Shown here piece by piece: positions 11,207-21,832 of a stretch of 64,000 bases of DNA. How positions within the stretch are numbered: position 1 is the first letter of the stretch; each line of letters starts with the position of its first letter. Origin of the DNA: Azolla caroliniana (taxonomy: Eukaryota; Polypodiophyta); the NCBI GenBank assembly GCA_043228905.1, contig JBHGNT010000001.1, positions 15,252,001 through 15,316,000 of the forward strand, given 5' to 3'. A program made the translations under genes and the position numbers. The notes below the pieces were generated by a model. That model had not been told where the DNA came from, searched no databases, and was given only the letters and a program-made list of their open reading frames with translations.

Positions 11207-12640
11207 GTCAAGGCTGAGAAGTTTGTGAAAACACTGGCCATTTGCCGATCCATCAGAACATACACCAATTCCATTTGACCAGAGAGAACTCACTCACACA
11301 CGAAATGGTAATGAACTTCAGCTTTGTCCAGGTGTGGAAGATGAGGTTCTTTGCTAATTGGATGTTGTTCAAGTTGTTGTAGTAGATCACTATCGGATCG
11401 GACACCTCCACCCGCAGATCCTTCAGTAGCCACTTGAGCCATATGGCCTAAAGTGTAGCTACATCCACTCCTCTGTACTTCAAGGCCTCGGTACCCGATA
11501 GTGCCACTATCGACTGCTTCTGGCTACACCAGACGACCGCCGCACTCCCGAAGGAGAATGCATATCGCAATGTTGATCGACAATCACTTGCACGTCCGGC
11601 CCATTTGGCTTCTGTGTAGCCGACAAACTGATCGGTTATACCTATCCGATACAACAACCCACGATCCTTAGTGCTGCTCACTTAGTGCAATATCCAATGC
11701 ACGCACTGAATGTGATAAGATGTTGGCTACGACATAAATTGTCTGACAGGATAATGGAGGTTTGGTTGGGTGATGGTCAAGTAAATGAAGCTTATGAAAA
11801 TTTCCCCGAAATGAGTCGCATCGCAAGTCAGCACCAATTTGTGGTGAAGCTTGACATTCATGTCAAAAGGAGTCAAGACAAATTTTCAATCCTTCATGCC
11901 GAACTTGAAGAGAATATTCAACACATAGTGTCGTTGGCTAATCAATATGCCTTCTAGGGTGCGAATGACTTCCACCCCGAGGAAGTAGTGAAGGTCCCCC
12001 AAGTCCTCATCTCGAATGATGTTGCCAACTGAAACCTGACACGGTCAATTTCCTCCAGATTGGTGCCAACGATGACAAGGTTATCTACATATAGCAAGCA
12101 ATATGCTAACCAACCCATTCCAACCTTGTCGAATGAACAACGAAGAATCTGATTTTGATGGTTGAAAGCCTATCCGGCACAATCCCTATGTGATCTTTGC
12201 ATTCCAAGCATGGGGGGCTTGTTTTAGTCCGTCAATGGACTTCTTCAGCCATCAGACTATTGACTTGTTCAATTTGGATTGGAATCTGGGAGGCTGTACC
12301 ACAAAAACTTGTTCCTCAAGGTCACCTTGCAGGAACACATTCTTCACGTTCATTAGATGCAGGTGCCATCGCTTTGCCTGTAGTTGATGTTGTGTGTCTA
12401 TGTGTAGCCCTTGGCCACTAGTAGGACCTTGTACCTATTGATGCTGCCATCGAGATTGTATTTTACCTTATACACCCACCTACATCCGACCTGCTCAATT
12501 CCTTTGGAGGAGTCAACCAGGTCCCATGTCTCATTTTCGACCAACACATGCATCTCTTCCTCCATAGCCGTTTTCATGTTGGCATCTTGTGCCACCTCCA
12601 CGTAGCTCTCCGGTTGGCGTATCTCTGCCACTTTTGTCAT
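11207..12640 (-). pseudogene. pol: element E RNase H and reverse transcriptase
   Basis: On the - strand, 12640 to about 11960 reads as reverse transcriptase: ENETWDLVDSSKG and GCRWVYKVKYNLDGSINRYK are clear. The catalytic box reads YVDN (12080-12091), so the second active-site Asp is replaced by Asn, which would inactivate the enzyme. RNase H is at 11448-11681 (VGYTEAKWAG, then FSFGSAAVVWCSQKQS and VALSGTEA), with the first Asp of TDADW changed to Glu. The frame is broken by stops and shifts in between. Nothing downstream of RNase H is conserved apart from the extension. Confidence 0.88.
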
Positions 12641-13086
12641 TTACAAATCATGATGTTCCATGTACTCATTATACCCATACCGGGTTTCGGGGTTTCAGTG
12701 GCGAATCGACTAATGCAACATTTAGTTGGTTGTCTTCAAGGCTCTTCTAGCCGAATCAGACCTCAACTCTAGAGGTCTCTAATCACTTATTTCGACATCT
12801 TATTCTTCCCCTTCTCCTTGCGGGTAAACCATCTCTTCGGCTTCACCCTTGGGGATTTCACGGCCAAGTCCTCATCGCTCGCCAGCTCTCCAAAAAAGAT
12901 GCTCTTCATTTGCATCTCTTGAAGCTATGCAAAGTTGACGTGGCCTATCTGCTCATGCCATAAGTCGATTTCCGATTCGACTTTCTGTCCTTCGCAAACA
13001 TTGCGGTGCTGACTTCATTTTTCTCGAGGATAAACATCCTCCCCTCTATCTTGCCTTCCTCCTTGATGAAGCACCCAGGTTGATTG

Positions 13087-13362
13087 TGACGGGAACTATA
13101 CGTCCCCTATGCGCAACGCTCGGCCACAACCGATCTTAGAATCATACACAAAAAAGAAAAGGAATGAATGCACAACACAGTGAAGAGAAGAGTACACAGG
13201 ATGTTTACGTGGAAAACCCAAACTAGGGAAAAAACCACGGCAGCCCACAAGCTACAAACTATCACTATGTTACAGTGTACAACAGAAAAGCACCGAGGCA
13301 ACAACCTCGAGCTTTCTATCTTCGCCACAGGTGTCGGTTACAACAGAGGCAACGACCTCTTC

Positions 13363-13394
<32 letters not shown>

Positions 13395-13900
13395 GTACAC
13401 AGTTACGCGCTTTGATCTCGCGCAAACAAGAGTAACAACAACTCTGCGTCAAAGTTTTCCCTAAGTCATATTTATACTAATATGACTTTTCGGCTATTTA
13501 CAAATACAGCCACGATGGACTCTCAGAAACATATTTACGAATATGTCTCTTCATCCGGTGAGCACTCCTAACCGGGTCTGCACCATCCAGCTCTCCGTAG
13601 TCGGGTACTCCTCATCCGGTTCTCACCGGGTCTGCACCATCCGGTTCTCCGTAGTCGGGTACTCCTCATCCGGTTCTCACCGGGTCTGCACCATCCGGCT
13701 CTCCGTAGCCGGGTACTCCTCATCCGGTTCTCACCGGGTCTGCACCATCCGGCTCTCCGTAGCCGGGTACTCCTCATCCGGTTCTCACTGGGTCTACACC
13801 ATCCGGCTCTCCGTAGCCAGGTACTCATCATCCGGTTTCGGTCGAGGCCGATCAACACTGTTCTTCTCCCTTCCCATCCGGAGGGACCTGTCTCCCAACA
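13087..13900 (-). repeat. solo LTR S1 (C-type copia LTR)
   Basis: 814 bp between perfect 5-bp target duplications gattg (13082-13086 and 13901-13905). Orientation is -: TGTTGGGAGACAGG at the right end, TATA box (GTATAAA on the - strand, near 13471-13477) and a leader with long CT run (13361-13394). It matches element C's LTR in ends and in the TATA region. It contains five 54-bp tandem units (13574-13843). No internal domain remains, so it is the product of LTR-LTR recombination. Confidence 0.92.
13574..13843. repeat. 54-bp tandem array in solo LTR S1
   Basis: Five units of about 54 bp, each with gggtctgcaccatccgg, then ctccgtagccgggtact, then cctcatccggttctcacc. Each unit contains an inverted repeat (CCGGCT, six bases, AGCCGG in the consensus). 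Because the unit length is a multiple of three the array is open in several frames; these open frames are not evidence of a gene. The array lies in U3, upstream of the TATA box in the LTR's own direction. Confidence 0.9.
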
Positions 13901-14105
13901 GATTGAACCTGGCCTATGTCCCCTGAATGACGATCTATTCAACAAATACTAGATTCTTTGTGATCATCGGGACATGCAAGACGTTCCTCATAATTCCTCT
14001 CTACCCGAAATGGCTCAAAGGGACTTCTCCAACGGGCTCAATGGGATGAGGGGTGTCATCTCCAGTTTCGACGTCTATATACCTTGCTTGTGCTCTTCGT
14101 ACGGT

Positions 14106-14572
14106 CCAGTCCTGCATCCCACAACACCTCTAGTCCAATGTTCCTCAACCCATCAAGTTCCACACACCTCATCTGCTCTTCAGGCCCTTCACAACTCCTT
14201 TGTTGTCGCGGCATTGGTGCCCCTCGACCCATCGGCTCCTCCATATCGGCATTGGCTTCGAATGCCTACTTGTCCGGTTGGCCTTCATATGATTCAGCTT
14301 GTTCAAATCATGCCTCTCAACCAAATCGGCTCTCTCCAATTCGTTCCTGCTCTTGTCTAAATTAGTTATCTTCAATTCATCTTCAACCCTTGGCTATCTT
14401 AGCACAACTCTTGGCCTTCTTCTCCATGACTTTGCCTCTCTTGGCTCCGTCTCTCACTTGTTTTCTTGTTTGACATGTCCTCGACTTCTTCAGCTGTTAC
14501 GGATTCAAAGTCTACATCCGATCTGACTGTTCGGACATCTCTCCCCCTCTCGCCTTTGCTTCAGCTTTCGGT
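14106..14572 (-). other. 3' extension of element D
   Basis: Counterpart of the acidic/basic extension in A, ending at an internal purine tract (- strand ttgagggggagaa, 14573-14587). Frames are broken. No LTR follows, so the element ends here. Confidence 0.55.
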
Positions 14573-14587
14573 TCTCCCCCTCAAGTT

Positions 14588-15770
14588 CGGCATGTCGAGA
14601 TACTTTAAACCAAGGATACTTGAAAAATGCTACAACTTGTTCAGGCTAAGAGGTTTGGTAAAGATATTAGCAACATGCCGATCCATTGGAACATCAGAAG
14701 TTCAGCTTCACCAGAGAGGACGCACTCGTGTAAAAAGTAGTAATACACCTCAATATACTTCGTGGGAGCGTGGAAGATGAGATTCCTCATTAGTTGGATG
14801 TTGTTGAGGTTGTCGCAGTATATTACTGTTGGCTCGGACGCCTCCATCTGCAAATCTTTCAAGAGCTTTTTCAGCCATATGGCTTCACATGTTGTGATCC
14901 CATTCCTCTATATTCGGCCTAGTGCTTGACAATGCAACTATTGGTTTCTTCTTACTGCTCCAGGAAATCACGACACTTCCAAATAAAAATGCAAATCTAG
15001 ATATAGACCTGTGATCTTTGGCATTTCCGGCCCAATCGACACCTTTGTAGCCGAGTAACTATCCAGCTACACCAATCCCATATACCAATGCCCTATCCTC
15101 TCGGCTGACATATCGCAATATCCTCTACGTGCAAATCAAGGTGGTTGATGGTCAGCTGCAACATAAACCAACTCATCAATTTGACTAAATTGTTGAGGTC
15201 TGGCCAGGTGATGGTCAAGTGTATCAAGCTTTCGACTATTTGTCGGAACCGTGTCGGGTCACATGCCGTTCTCGAACCTTGGCAAAGCTTAACATTTCTA
15301 TTTAGAGGAGTCGAGACGATTCCGAACTTGAGGAGTATACTCCGCACATAATGCCTTTGGCTTATCAGTATGCCTTCTGAGATGCGGATTACTTTGATCC
15401 TGAGGAAGTAATGAAGGTCCCCTAGATCCTTCATGTTGAATGATGCCGCAAGTTGTGCCTTCACGCAACTGATTTCTTCCAGGTCAGCGTCGGCGATGAC
15501 AAAGTCATCCATATAACAATATGCTTACCGGACCATTTTGACTCTGTTGGCGATGACTCCGGCTTCGATGGAGCGAACCCCATATGGTGTAATCTTTGCG
15601 AGATCTTCGTGTTCCAAGCACGCAGGGCTTGCTTTAGTCCATACAAGGATTTCTTCAGTTGCCAAACGGCCGATGTGTTCAATCCGGACTAAAATTTGGC
15701 ATGTTGCACCATGTGCACTTGTTCCTCAAGCTCTCCTTCCAAGAAACCATTCTTCGAGTCCATCTAGTGT
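14588..15770 (-). pseudogene. pol: element D RNase H and 3' part of reverse transcriptase
   Basis: On the - strand from 15770: MDSKNGFLEGELEEQVHMVQ, KKSLYGLKQALRAW (about 15655-15614), LLYMDDFVIA (catalytic box YMDD at about 15505-15516), ASFNMKDLGDLHYFL and SQRHYVRSILLKFG. RNase H follows in broken frames, with DNLNNIQLMRN and FHAPTKYIEVYYYFLHECVL at about 14810-14720. The codon before MDSKN is TAG where element A has CAG. The reverse transcriptase continues on the other side of element B at 26675, with target duplication aggtg on both sides. Confidence 0.88.
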
Positions 15771-15775
15771 AGGTG

Positions 15776-16193
15776 TATTGAGATACAAGCTCAACATTGG
15801 CCGGATCCGTGCACAAACCTGTGCATAAAACCTGTGCGTAAGCTGGTGCGTAAACCGATACACAACAAGAGATCGGATCGGTGCAAAAACTGAGAAGCCG
15901 TTGAACAGATATTCCACGAGGGAATATATTTGGGAGTTAGTGTAGGGGCTCAGTTATGAGCATTGAAGTATGTGTTAGTACTTTTATCAGTCCGTATGGA
16001 CTTGTATAAAAGTGCTCTTTGAGCACATCCTATGTACAAAGTTTTACACATTATTTTGAATTCAGTTTCTCTTGTGTGTTCATTCCCTCTCTGTCTCTCC
16101 CGCGTACATTGTGTCTCAAGCTCTCCATTAAACCTGTTTTTTCCTCTGTCGGTATTTTGTGTTTCCTATAGCTTCCACACATAACATTTCACA
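15776..16193 (+). repeat. 5' LTR of copia element B
   Basis: 418 bp ending at tttcaca just before the primer binding site. It has gtgcgtaa-type units near its start, the paired element AAGTAT-gtgtt-AGTACTT (15966-15983, one half changed from C to T), a TATA box TATAAAA at 16005-16011 and a CT-rich leader. Confidence 0.92.
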
Positions 16194-16205
16194 TGGTATT
16201 AGAGC
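16194..16205 (+). promoter_or_regulatory. primer binding site of element B (tRNA-iMet)
   Basis: tggtattagagc, directly after the LTR, matches the complement of the plant initiator-Met tRNA 3' end (TGGTATCAGAGC) with one transition. It primes minus-strand synthesis. The same site with the same transition precedes the gag of element D. Confidence 0.9.
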
Positions 16206-16295
16206 ATGAGGGTTGCGAACCTCTGCAACCAACTTCAGATCGAAACAAACAACAAAAAAGCCTAATCTCAGTGAAGAACAGAAAGGGAAAAAAAA

Positions 16296-17250
16296 ATGGA
16301 TAGAGGTATCGCTAGTTCGCTTCCATCTGAGAAGCTCGACAGAAGTAACTATGCATCTTGATCGTACAATATGTACCAGTACCTGCTCAGACATGGTTAT
16401 TGGAGCTATGTCGATGGAGTGAATGTTGCAGCACCTGAATCGACAGACAGAGACTTCCCGGCCTGGGAACAGTCGGCGAGCAAAGTTCTCTACTGCTTTG
16501 CGTCTTGTGTGAGTGAAAGCTCTTTAGCTACATTCGGGATGCAAGAACACCAAAGGATGCTTGGGGAAATCTGAAAAAGATTTTTGCCGCAAGCACCACA
16601 GCAAGGAAGCTCGAACTCCGATAGGAGTTGAGCAATGTGCATCAACGCGACATGACGGTGGCTAAGTACACCTCCAAGATAAAGGATATCTGCAATTCCC
16701 TCGCCTCCATCAATGTGAACGTTGAGCAGGGCGAAATGGTGCATATCTACCTCATAGGATTGGCTTCGAAGTTCGGAGCATTCTGAACTGCTATTTGTAC
16801 AAGGGAGAATACGTCGTCGTTTTTCGACTTGTAGTCGATGCTCCTTGTAGAGGAGAATCACGCGGGTGGGTCGACAAGTACGCACGCCGATAGCAAGATG
16901 CTATCCACAGAGGGAAATAGGCCCCGATGGTCGTGGCGGACGAGGCGAGTCGGCACGCAATGCAGGCGGCCGACGAGAGTAAGGAAGAAGGCATCTTGCT
17001 GATGCCGACAACAATTCCGGACCCTTCGAAAGCAGAGGGAGTCGAGGAGGCGATGGGAACCGGCAAGGGAAACACGCCGCAGAATGTTGGTATCGTGGCA
17101 AGAAGGGCCACAAGAAAAGCGAGTGCTGGAAGAAGCGCGCTGATTCGGAGAAAACCGGATCCAGATCCGGAAGGACCGAACAAGGAAATCGGCAGCAGAC
17201 GCACTACGCCGAAGGATCCGAAAAAGTTGGAAAGGGGGCAACCTTCGTGA
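16296..17250 (+). pseudogene. gag: element B gag
   Basis: Starts at ATG 16296 (MDRGIASSLPSEKLDRSNYAS), the same start as D's gag. A stop appears after 22 codons where a Trp is expected (TGA for TGG). Further on, SYVDGVNVAAPES and DFPAWEQSASK, then LASINVNVEQGEMVHIYL are typical of the copia gag (UBN2-type) fold. A single zinc knuckle (about 17085-17126) reads CWYRGKKGHKKSEC, where the second Cys is replaced by Arg. The protein would form the particle coat and bind RNA; it is broken in several frames. Confidence 0.85.
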
Positions 17251-17720
17251 CAAGAAACAACGCGAACTTGATGAAGAAGACAACCCTGAAATCTGATGAA
17301 GTGTGGTATGTTGACTCTGGAGCGTCAAACCATATGACGAACCATAAAGAGTGGTTCTCATATCTAGAAAAACCGGAACAACTTGGAGTAGTCACAACAG
17401 GAGACGACACTCTACATCTGATCGTACATGTCGGTGAAGTTCCCCTCAGCCACATTGGGCAAAAAGGGAAGCTAATGAACGTGTTACACGTCCCGACAAT
17501 TACGAAGAATCTGGCGTCGGTTAGACAGGTCGTCAACTAGGGGATGCAAGTCCGGTTCACGCATCTTGACTGCTTCATCGAGGAAGAAGGCCCAGTTATT
17601 GCGCAAGGGCGCAGAGATGGGAGGATGTTCATCTTGGACACCAATGACGTAGGCACCGCCATGTTCGGAAAAGGGCAAAAATTTGAGTCGGATATCGACT
17701 TGTGGCATCAACGGATAGGC
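17251..17720 (+). pseudogene. pol: element B protease region
   Basis: DEVWYVDSGASNHMTN (about 17300-17345) contains the aspartic protease active site DSGA. GDDTLHLIVHVGEVPLSHIG and NVLHVPTITKNLASVRQVVN follow, as in copia. The frame stops at TAG 17538-17540 and continues in the same frame with GMQVRFTHLDCFIEEEG; the codon is likely a former CAG. The protease would cut the gag-pol precursor. Confidence 0.88.
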
Positions 17721-19000
17721 CACCACGTCAACTACCAAAGGCTTCAAGACCTACAATCGAAACAAGTTGTGTTCAGATTGCGGAAATTCAGTGGTCGAAA
17801 GGCCCAAATTTTTGAAGCCTGCCAGCTAGGGAAGCAACACCGACTTCCTTTCCCCAACGAGCGTAATCGGAGCCGAAATAAGCTCGACTTGATACATTCA
17901 GATGTATGGGGACTAACATAGAACATGAGTCTTGGCGGGAGTTAATATTTCGTCGCCTTTATCGATGACTACACCCAGCACACATGAATCTACCTCATCG
18001 AAAAGAAGAGTCAAGTCTTCAATTGTTTCTGGAACCTCAAAAATCTTGTTGAAAGGGAAACAAGGAGGAAGATCAAGTGCTTGCGGTCAGATGGCAGAAA
18101 AGAGTACTTTTCCGGCCAATTCAACAGTTATCTGCAACAAATGGGAATTTGGCACGAATTCAGTTGCAAATATACGCCGGAGGAAAACGGCGTAGCCAAA
18201 AGGAAGAATCGGTCAGTTGTGGAAGTGGCGCGGGCAATGTTGGAAGAAAAGAGCATGCCCAAGTTCTATTGGGCCGAAGCGGTCCAAACCACGGTCTACA
18301 TCCAGAATCGGATTGGAGAAAAAGTGTCGGCCCATGACCTGTATTTCAGAAGGAAGCCGAATCTACAACATTTGAGGGTTTTCGGTAGCATTGCGTATGT
18401 GCATGTGCCAAAGGAGAAGTAGAGGAAGCTGGACGCGAAAACCGAGAAGTTTATCTTGGTGCGCTACTTGGACAAACAGAAGGGTTATAACTGTTATAAC
18501 CCCCGAACCAAACAAGCTCACGTAAGTCGCGATGTTGGGTTCGATGAGTCTGCATCTTGATATTTGCCTCCATCTCCGGACCTCAACTCCAATCCGAGTT
18601 CTAGAGATAAGGTTAACGAGCCTCAGATGCCTCCTGATGAACGCGAAGACGGCACTCTAGAAGAGAGTCTGATCTCATTCCGGCTAAGTGGGCCGAATGA
18701 GCGACTAAGTCGGGATGACCAGTCGGATGAAGAATTGGCGAGTAGTGGAGACTCGGTCGTGCATTCCCCGCGCAGGAAGCCGAAGAGATGGCTTACGCGC
18801 AAAAAAAAGGGAAAGAAGAAGATGCCAGAGTATGGCACAGATAGGGACGAGTCGGATCGACGCAAATCCGACTCCGAGAAGGGCGATGACGGGCCTTCAA
18901 GAGCGTAGTCCGCGTCGGCCAGAACGGCCTCAACATCAGCTAATGCGCAATTACACCGATCTACCCGCCAAAAGAACCCTGTTGTGCGGTTAAGATACAA
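17721..19000 (+). pseudogene. pol: element B integrase and linker
   Basis: Zinc-binding part: LWHQRIGHHVNY (about 17700-17735) with FEACQLGKQHRLPF (about 17812-17850); the first Cys of the CxxC pair is Phe. Catalytic core: IHSDVWGLT (first Asp about 17898), a frameshift, then LRSDGRKEYFSGQF (second Asp about 18090) and YTPEENGVAKRKNR (about 18172-18212, position of the Glu). The C-terminal part has VFGSIAYVHVPKEK, a TAG at 18420, and GYNCYNPRTKQAHVSRDVGF. The linker to the RT is acidic then Lys-rich. The product would insert the cDNA; several stops prevent it. Confidence 0.9.
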
Positions 19001-20590
19001 CGAGTACATGGTGCATCACTATGCATACATGACACATGTCGTGGAGGTGCGTGAGCCGGAGAGCTACGCAGAAGTGGCAAAGGATGCGAACTGGTGTGCC
19101 GCCATGGAGGAAGAGATGAATGCACTTGCGGAGAATGAAACCTGGGACCTGGGACCTAGTTGACGCCCCCAAGGGTGTAAAGCCGATTGGATGCAGGTGG
19201 GTGTACAAGGTCCAGTACAACCCTGACGGCTCGGTCAACCGATACAAGGCCCGGTTAGTGGCAAAAGGCTACGCGCAACAACACGGCATCGATTATGTTG
19301 AGATGTTTGTGCCGGTCGCGAAGATAACGATCGTCCATGTTTTGCTTGCAGTAGTTGCGACGAAGGGGTGTCACTTACATTAGATGGATGTAAAGAATGT
19401 GTTCTTGCAAGGCGAGCTTGAGGAACAAGTGTGCATGGTACAACCCCCCGGATTTCACACCGGAACGAACACTTCGGCAATATGCCGGTTGAAGAAGTCC
19501 CTTTACAGACTAAAGCAAGCCCCGTGTGCCTGGAACGTGAAGATCACGCAGCGATTGTGTCGGATGGGATTTGCGACATCCGAATCAGACTCTTCGTTGT
19601 TCATCCGACAACGTCGACATGGGCCGGTTAGTATTTTACTTTATGTTGATGACTTGGTCATCACCGGCGTCGACCTAGATGAAATTGACCGCGTAAAGCT
19701 CTAGCTTGTGGCATCATTTGATATGAAGGGCCTTGGGGACCTTCATTACTTTCTCGGGATCGAAGTGATCCGAACCCCCGAAGGCATACCGATCAGCCAA
19801 CGACATTACGTGTTGAGTATGCTCTTCAAGTTCAGGATGGCAGACTGTAAGTCTGTCTCAACTCCTCTTGACAGAACCGTGACGCTTCGCCTCGACTTCG
19901 GAAAGGTCTGTGATCCGAAAAGGTTCCGACAGATTGTCGGAAGCCTCATTACTTGACAATCACCCGGCCGGACCTCAGTTACCCGGTCGGCTTGATTAGT
20001 CAATTCATGGCGCGGCCAACCGAGGAGCACCATTCAGTGCGTGCAATGCGTACTCAGGTACATCAGTGGCACTAAGGATCGGGGACTACTATATTAGACC
20101 TGTATTGGCGCGCAGCTAGTCGACTATACATATGCCAACTGGGCTGGAAACGCCGCCGATCGCCGATCCACATCCGGATTCACATTCTTCCTTGGGAGCG
20201 CCACGATCACGTGGAGTAGCAAGAAGCAGTCGACAGTTGCACTGTCGAGCACAGAGGCTGAGTATCGAGGAGCGGTTGTCGCAACATGCGAAGCCATTTG
20301 GCTAAAGCGGCTACTTAAGGATTTGCAGGTGGAGGTGTCCGATCCAATGACGATCTACAACGACAACTTCAGCAACATCCAACTTGTGAAGAACCCCGTC
20401 TTCCATGCCCGGACTAAGCACAATGAGGTGCACTACCACTTTTCCGCGAGCGTGCCCTCTTTGGTGAAGTTGAACTTTGGTATGTTTCGACGGATCGGGA
20501 GAACGCCGACATTTTCACCAAGCCCCTTGGTCTGGACAAGTTGCGGCAATTCTTGGGTGTGCTTGGGTTGCGGCACCTTGACGTGCCGAA
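19001..20590 (+). pseudogene. pol: element B reverse transcriptase and RNase H
   Basis: ENETWDLG is followed by a small tandem duplication (gggacctgg, about 19143-19160) that shifts the frame. Then GCRWVYKVQYNPDGSVNRYK, LVAKGYAQQHGIDYVEMF, MDVKNVFLQGELEEQVCMV, catalytic LLYVDDLVITG (about 19640-19672), GLGDLHYFLGIEV, SQRHYVLSMLFKF. RNase H has STSGF-like sequence near 20170 and VALSSTEAEYRGAVVA (about 20236-20285). TAG at 19381-19383 aligns with CAG in element A (about 309-311) and TAG at 19702-19704 with CAG in A (about 629-631), both C-to-T. Catalytic YVDD is intact. Confidence 0.92.
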
Positions 20591-20833
20591 CTTGAGGCAT
20601 CCGATTTGGCTCGGATGTTTGATTTGGAGATGCCGAATCAACTAAAGGCCAAGAGGAAGAAAGGGAAGAAGAATAGATGCCAACACCAAGATAGCAAGGG
20701 AGCTGGAAAAGGCCGCACGAGCAGACAAGCTGACCGTAAGGATCGAGGCTCGCCGAATCGAACGGGTCGAGGAGTGCGAGCGAGCATGAAGTCAAGAGAA
20801 ACCAAAGCGAAGGACCAGAGGAGCCTCAAGTTG
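20591..20833 (+). other. shortened 3' extension of element B
   Basis: Follows the NLR end of pol. Only the basic half of the extension is left (MFDLEMPNQLKAKRKKGKK onward, then GRTSRQADRKDRG and NRTGRGVRAS), clearly related to A's extension. The acidic half and the internal purine tract seem to have been lost by deletion. Confidence 0.6.
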
Positions 20834-20847
20834 AGCTTGAGGGGGAG
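20834..20847 (+). promoter_or_regulatory. polypurine tract of element B
   Basis: agcttgagggggag immediately before TGTTGAGATAC of the 3' LTR; identical in its core to the tract of element A. Confidence 0.85.
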
Positions 20848-21173
20848 TGTTGAGATACAAGCTCAATATTGGTGGTGCGTAAACCCGTGCGTAAACCCGT
20901 GCGTAAACTTGTGCGTAAACCGATACACAACAAGAGGTCAGATCGGTGCGGAAACCGGGACGCAATTGAACAGATATTCCGCGAGGGAATATATTTGGGA
21001 GTTAGTGTAGGGTCTTAGTTATGACCATTGAAGTACGTGTTAGTACTTCTGTCAGCCCATATGGACTTGTATGAAAGTTCTCTGTGAGCACATCCTATGT
21101 ACAGAGTTTTACACATTATTTTGAATTCAGTTTCTCCTATGTGTTCATTCCCTCTTTGTCTCTCCCACGTACA
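20848..21173 (+). repeat. 3' LTR of element B, first part
   Basis: Begins TGTTGAGATACAAGC and is interrupted by element C after gtaca (21169-21173). It holds AAGTAC-gtgtt-AGTACTT (21031-21048) and a damaged TATA box (TATGAAA, 21070-21076). Internal gtgcgtaaac units occur three times near the start. Confidence 0.93.
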
Positions 21174-21818
21174 TGTCGGGAATCAACGCTTGGATTCACC
21201 TTCACCGCTCGGCCACAACCGAGTAATCGCGGATCAATGCAGCAGAAAAATAGGAAATACAGAGAAAGACGCGATACACAGGAATTAACGTGGAAAACCC
21301 TATACGGGAAAAACCACGGGAGTGCGAGACTCCAAACCAAACTATGCACAGAGAAATATACAATGGCGAGCTGCAAGGCAACGACCTTGAGCTCGCTGTC
21401 CTCGCCACAGGCGGCGGAAATACACAGAGGCGTCTACCTCTTCGTCTCTCTCGCGCTCTATCTCTCTCTCGGCTGCTCTCACTTCGCTTCCTCTCAGTGA
21501 AAACAGAAAATGAGCAACAACTAAAACTATTTGCCCTAAGTCATATTTATACACATATGACTTTCGGGCTATTTACAAATATAGCCTCAAGGGCCCTTGG
21601 CAAACATATTCACAAATATGTCCCCGCATCCGGATCTCTCTCCGGGTACATTCGTCATCCGGCTCCGTAACCGGGGTCTTCATCATCCGGCTCCGTAGCC
21701 GGGGTATTCATCATCCGGCTCCGTAGCCGGGGTATTCATCATCCGGCTCCGTAACCGCAACCGGGCTTGCCGTCATTCATCTCCGGACATCCCATCCGGA
21801 GGGACCGAAATCCCAACA
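21174..21818 (-). repeat. 3' LTR of element C
   Basis: 645 bp; on the - strand from TGTTGGGATTTCGG to CGATTCC-CGACA. The U3 carries four hairpin units (21653-21768). A TATA box (GTATAAAT on the - strand, 21545-21552) sits inside an inverted repeat (AGTCATA and TATGACT). The only difference I see from the other LTR is the fifth base (tgtcggg here, tgtcagg at 25935). Confidence 0.96.
21653..21768. repeat. 28-bp hairpin units in LTR of C
   Basis: Four units of about 28 bp, catcatccggctccgtagcc plus ggggtatt. In most, CCGGCT and AGCCGG pair around a 4-base loop. The same array is present in the other LTR at 26414-26529. Position is upstream of the TATA box, so they may act as enhancer-like or structure-forming repeats. 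Confidence 0.85.
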
Positions 21819-21832
21819 AACTCCCCCTTCAC
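21819..21832 (-). promoter_or_regulatory. polypurine tract of element C
   Basis: On the - strand gtgaagggggagtt, directly before TGTTGGG of the 3' LTR. It overlaps the end of the gag-pol reading frame (stop at about 21829-21831). Confidence 0.85.

Larger units (their letters stand above)
12641..14105 (-). pseudogene. pol: element E linker, integrase zinc-binding remnant and protease, split by solo LTR S1
   Basis: Outside the inserted LTR (13087-13900) the - strand translates in pieces as protease-to-integrase sequence. From 14105 down: GDDTPHPIEP, EVPLSHFG-like and NVLHVPMITKNL segments. After S1, a GCFIKEEGKIEGRMFILEK segment (about 13080-13025) and HEQIGHVNF (about 12965-12935), which is the start of the integrase HHCC domain. 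The DDE core is missing: the text goes straight to the linker region. Removing S1 and one gattg copy restores the alignment with element B at 17430-17720. Confidence 0.7.

Noticed and set aside
13574-13843. Regularly spaced repeats that might look like a CRISPR array or a tandem-repeat protein gene
   Set aside because: Units are head-to-tail without distinct spacers, lie inside a solo LTR with perfect TSDs, and are open in several frames because the unit is 54 bp. Same for 39856-40280.
21290-21670. 126-codon + strand frame in both LTRs of C (also 26051-26431)
   Set aside because: Identical only because LTRs are identical; it spans TATA and hairpin units of the LTR and has no domain.
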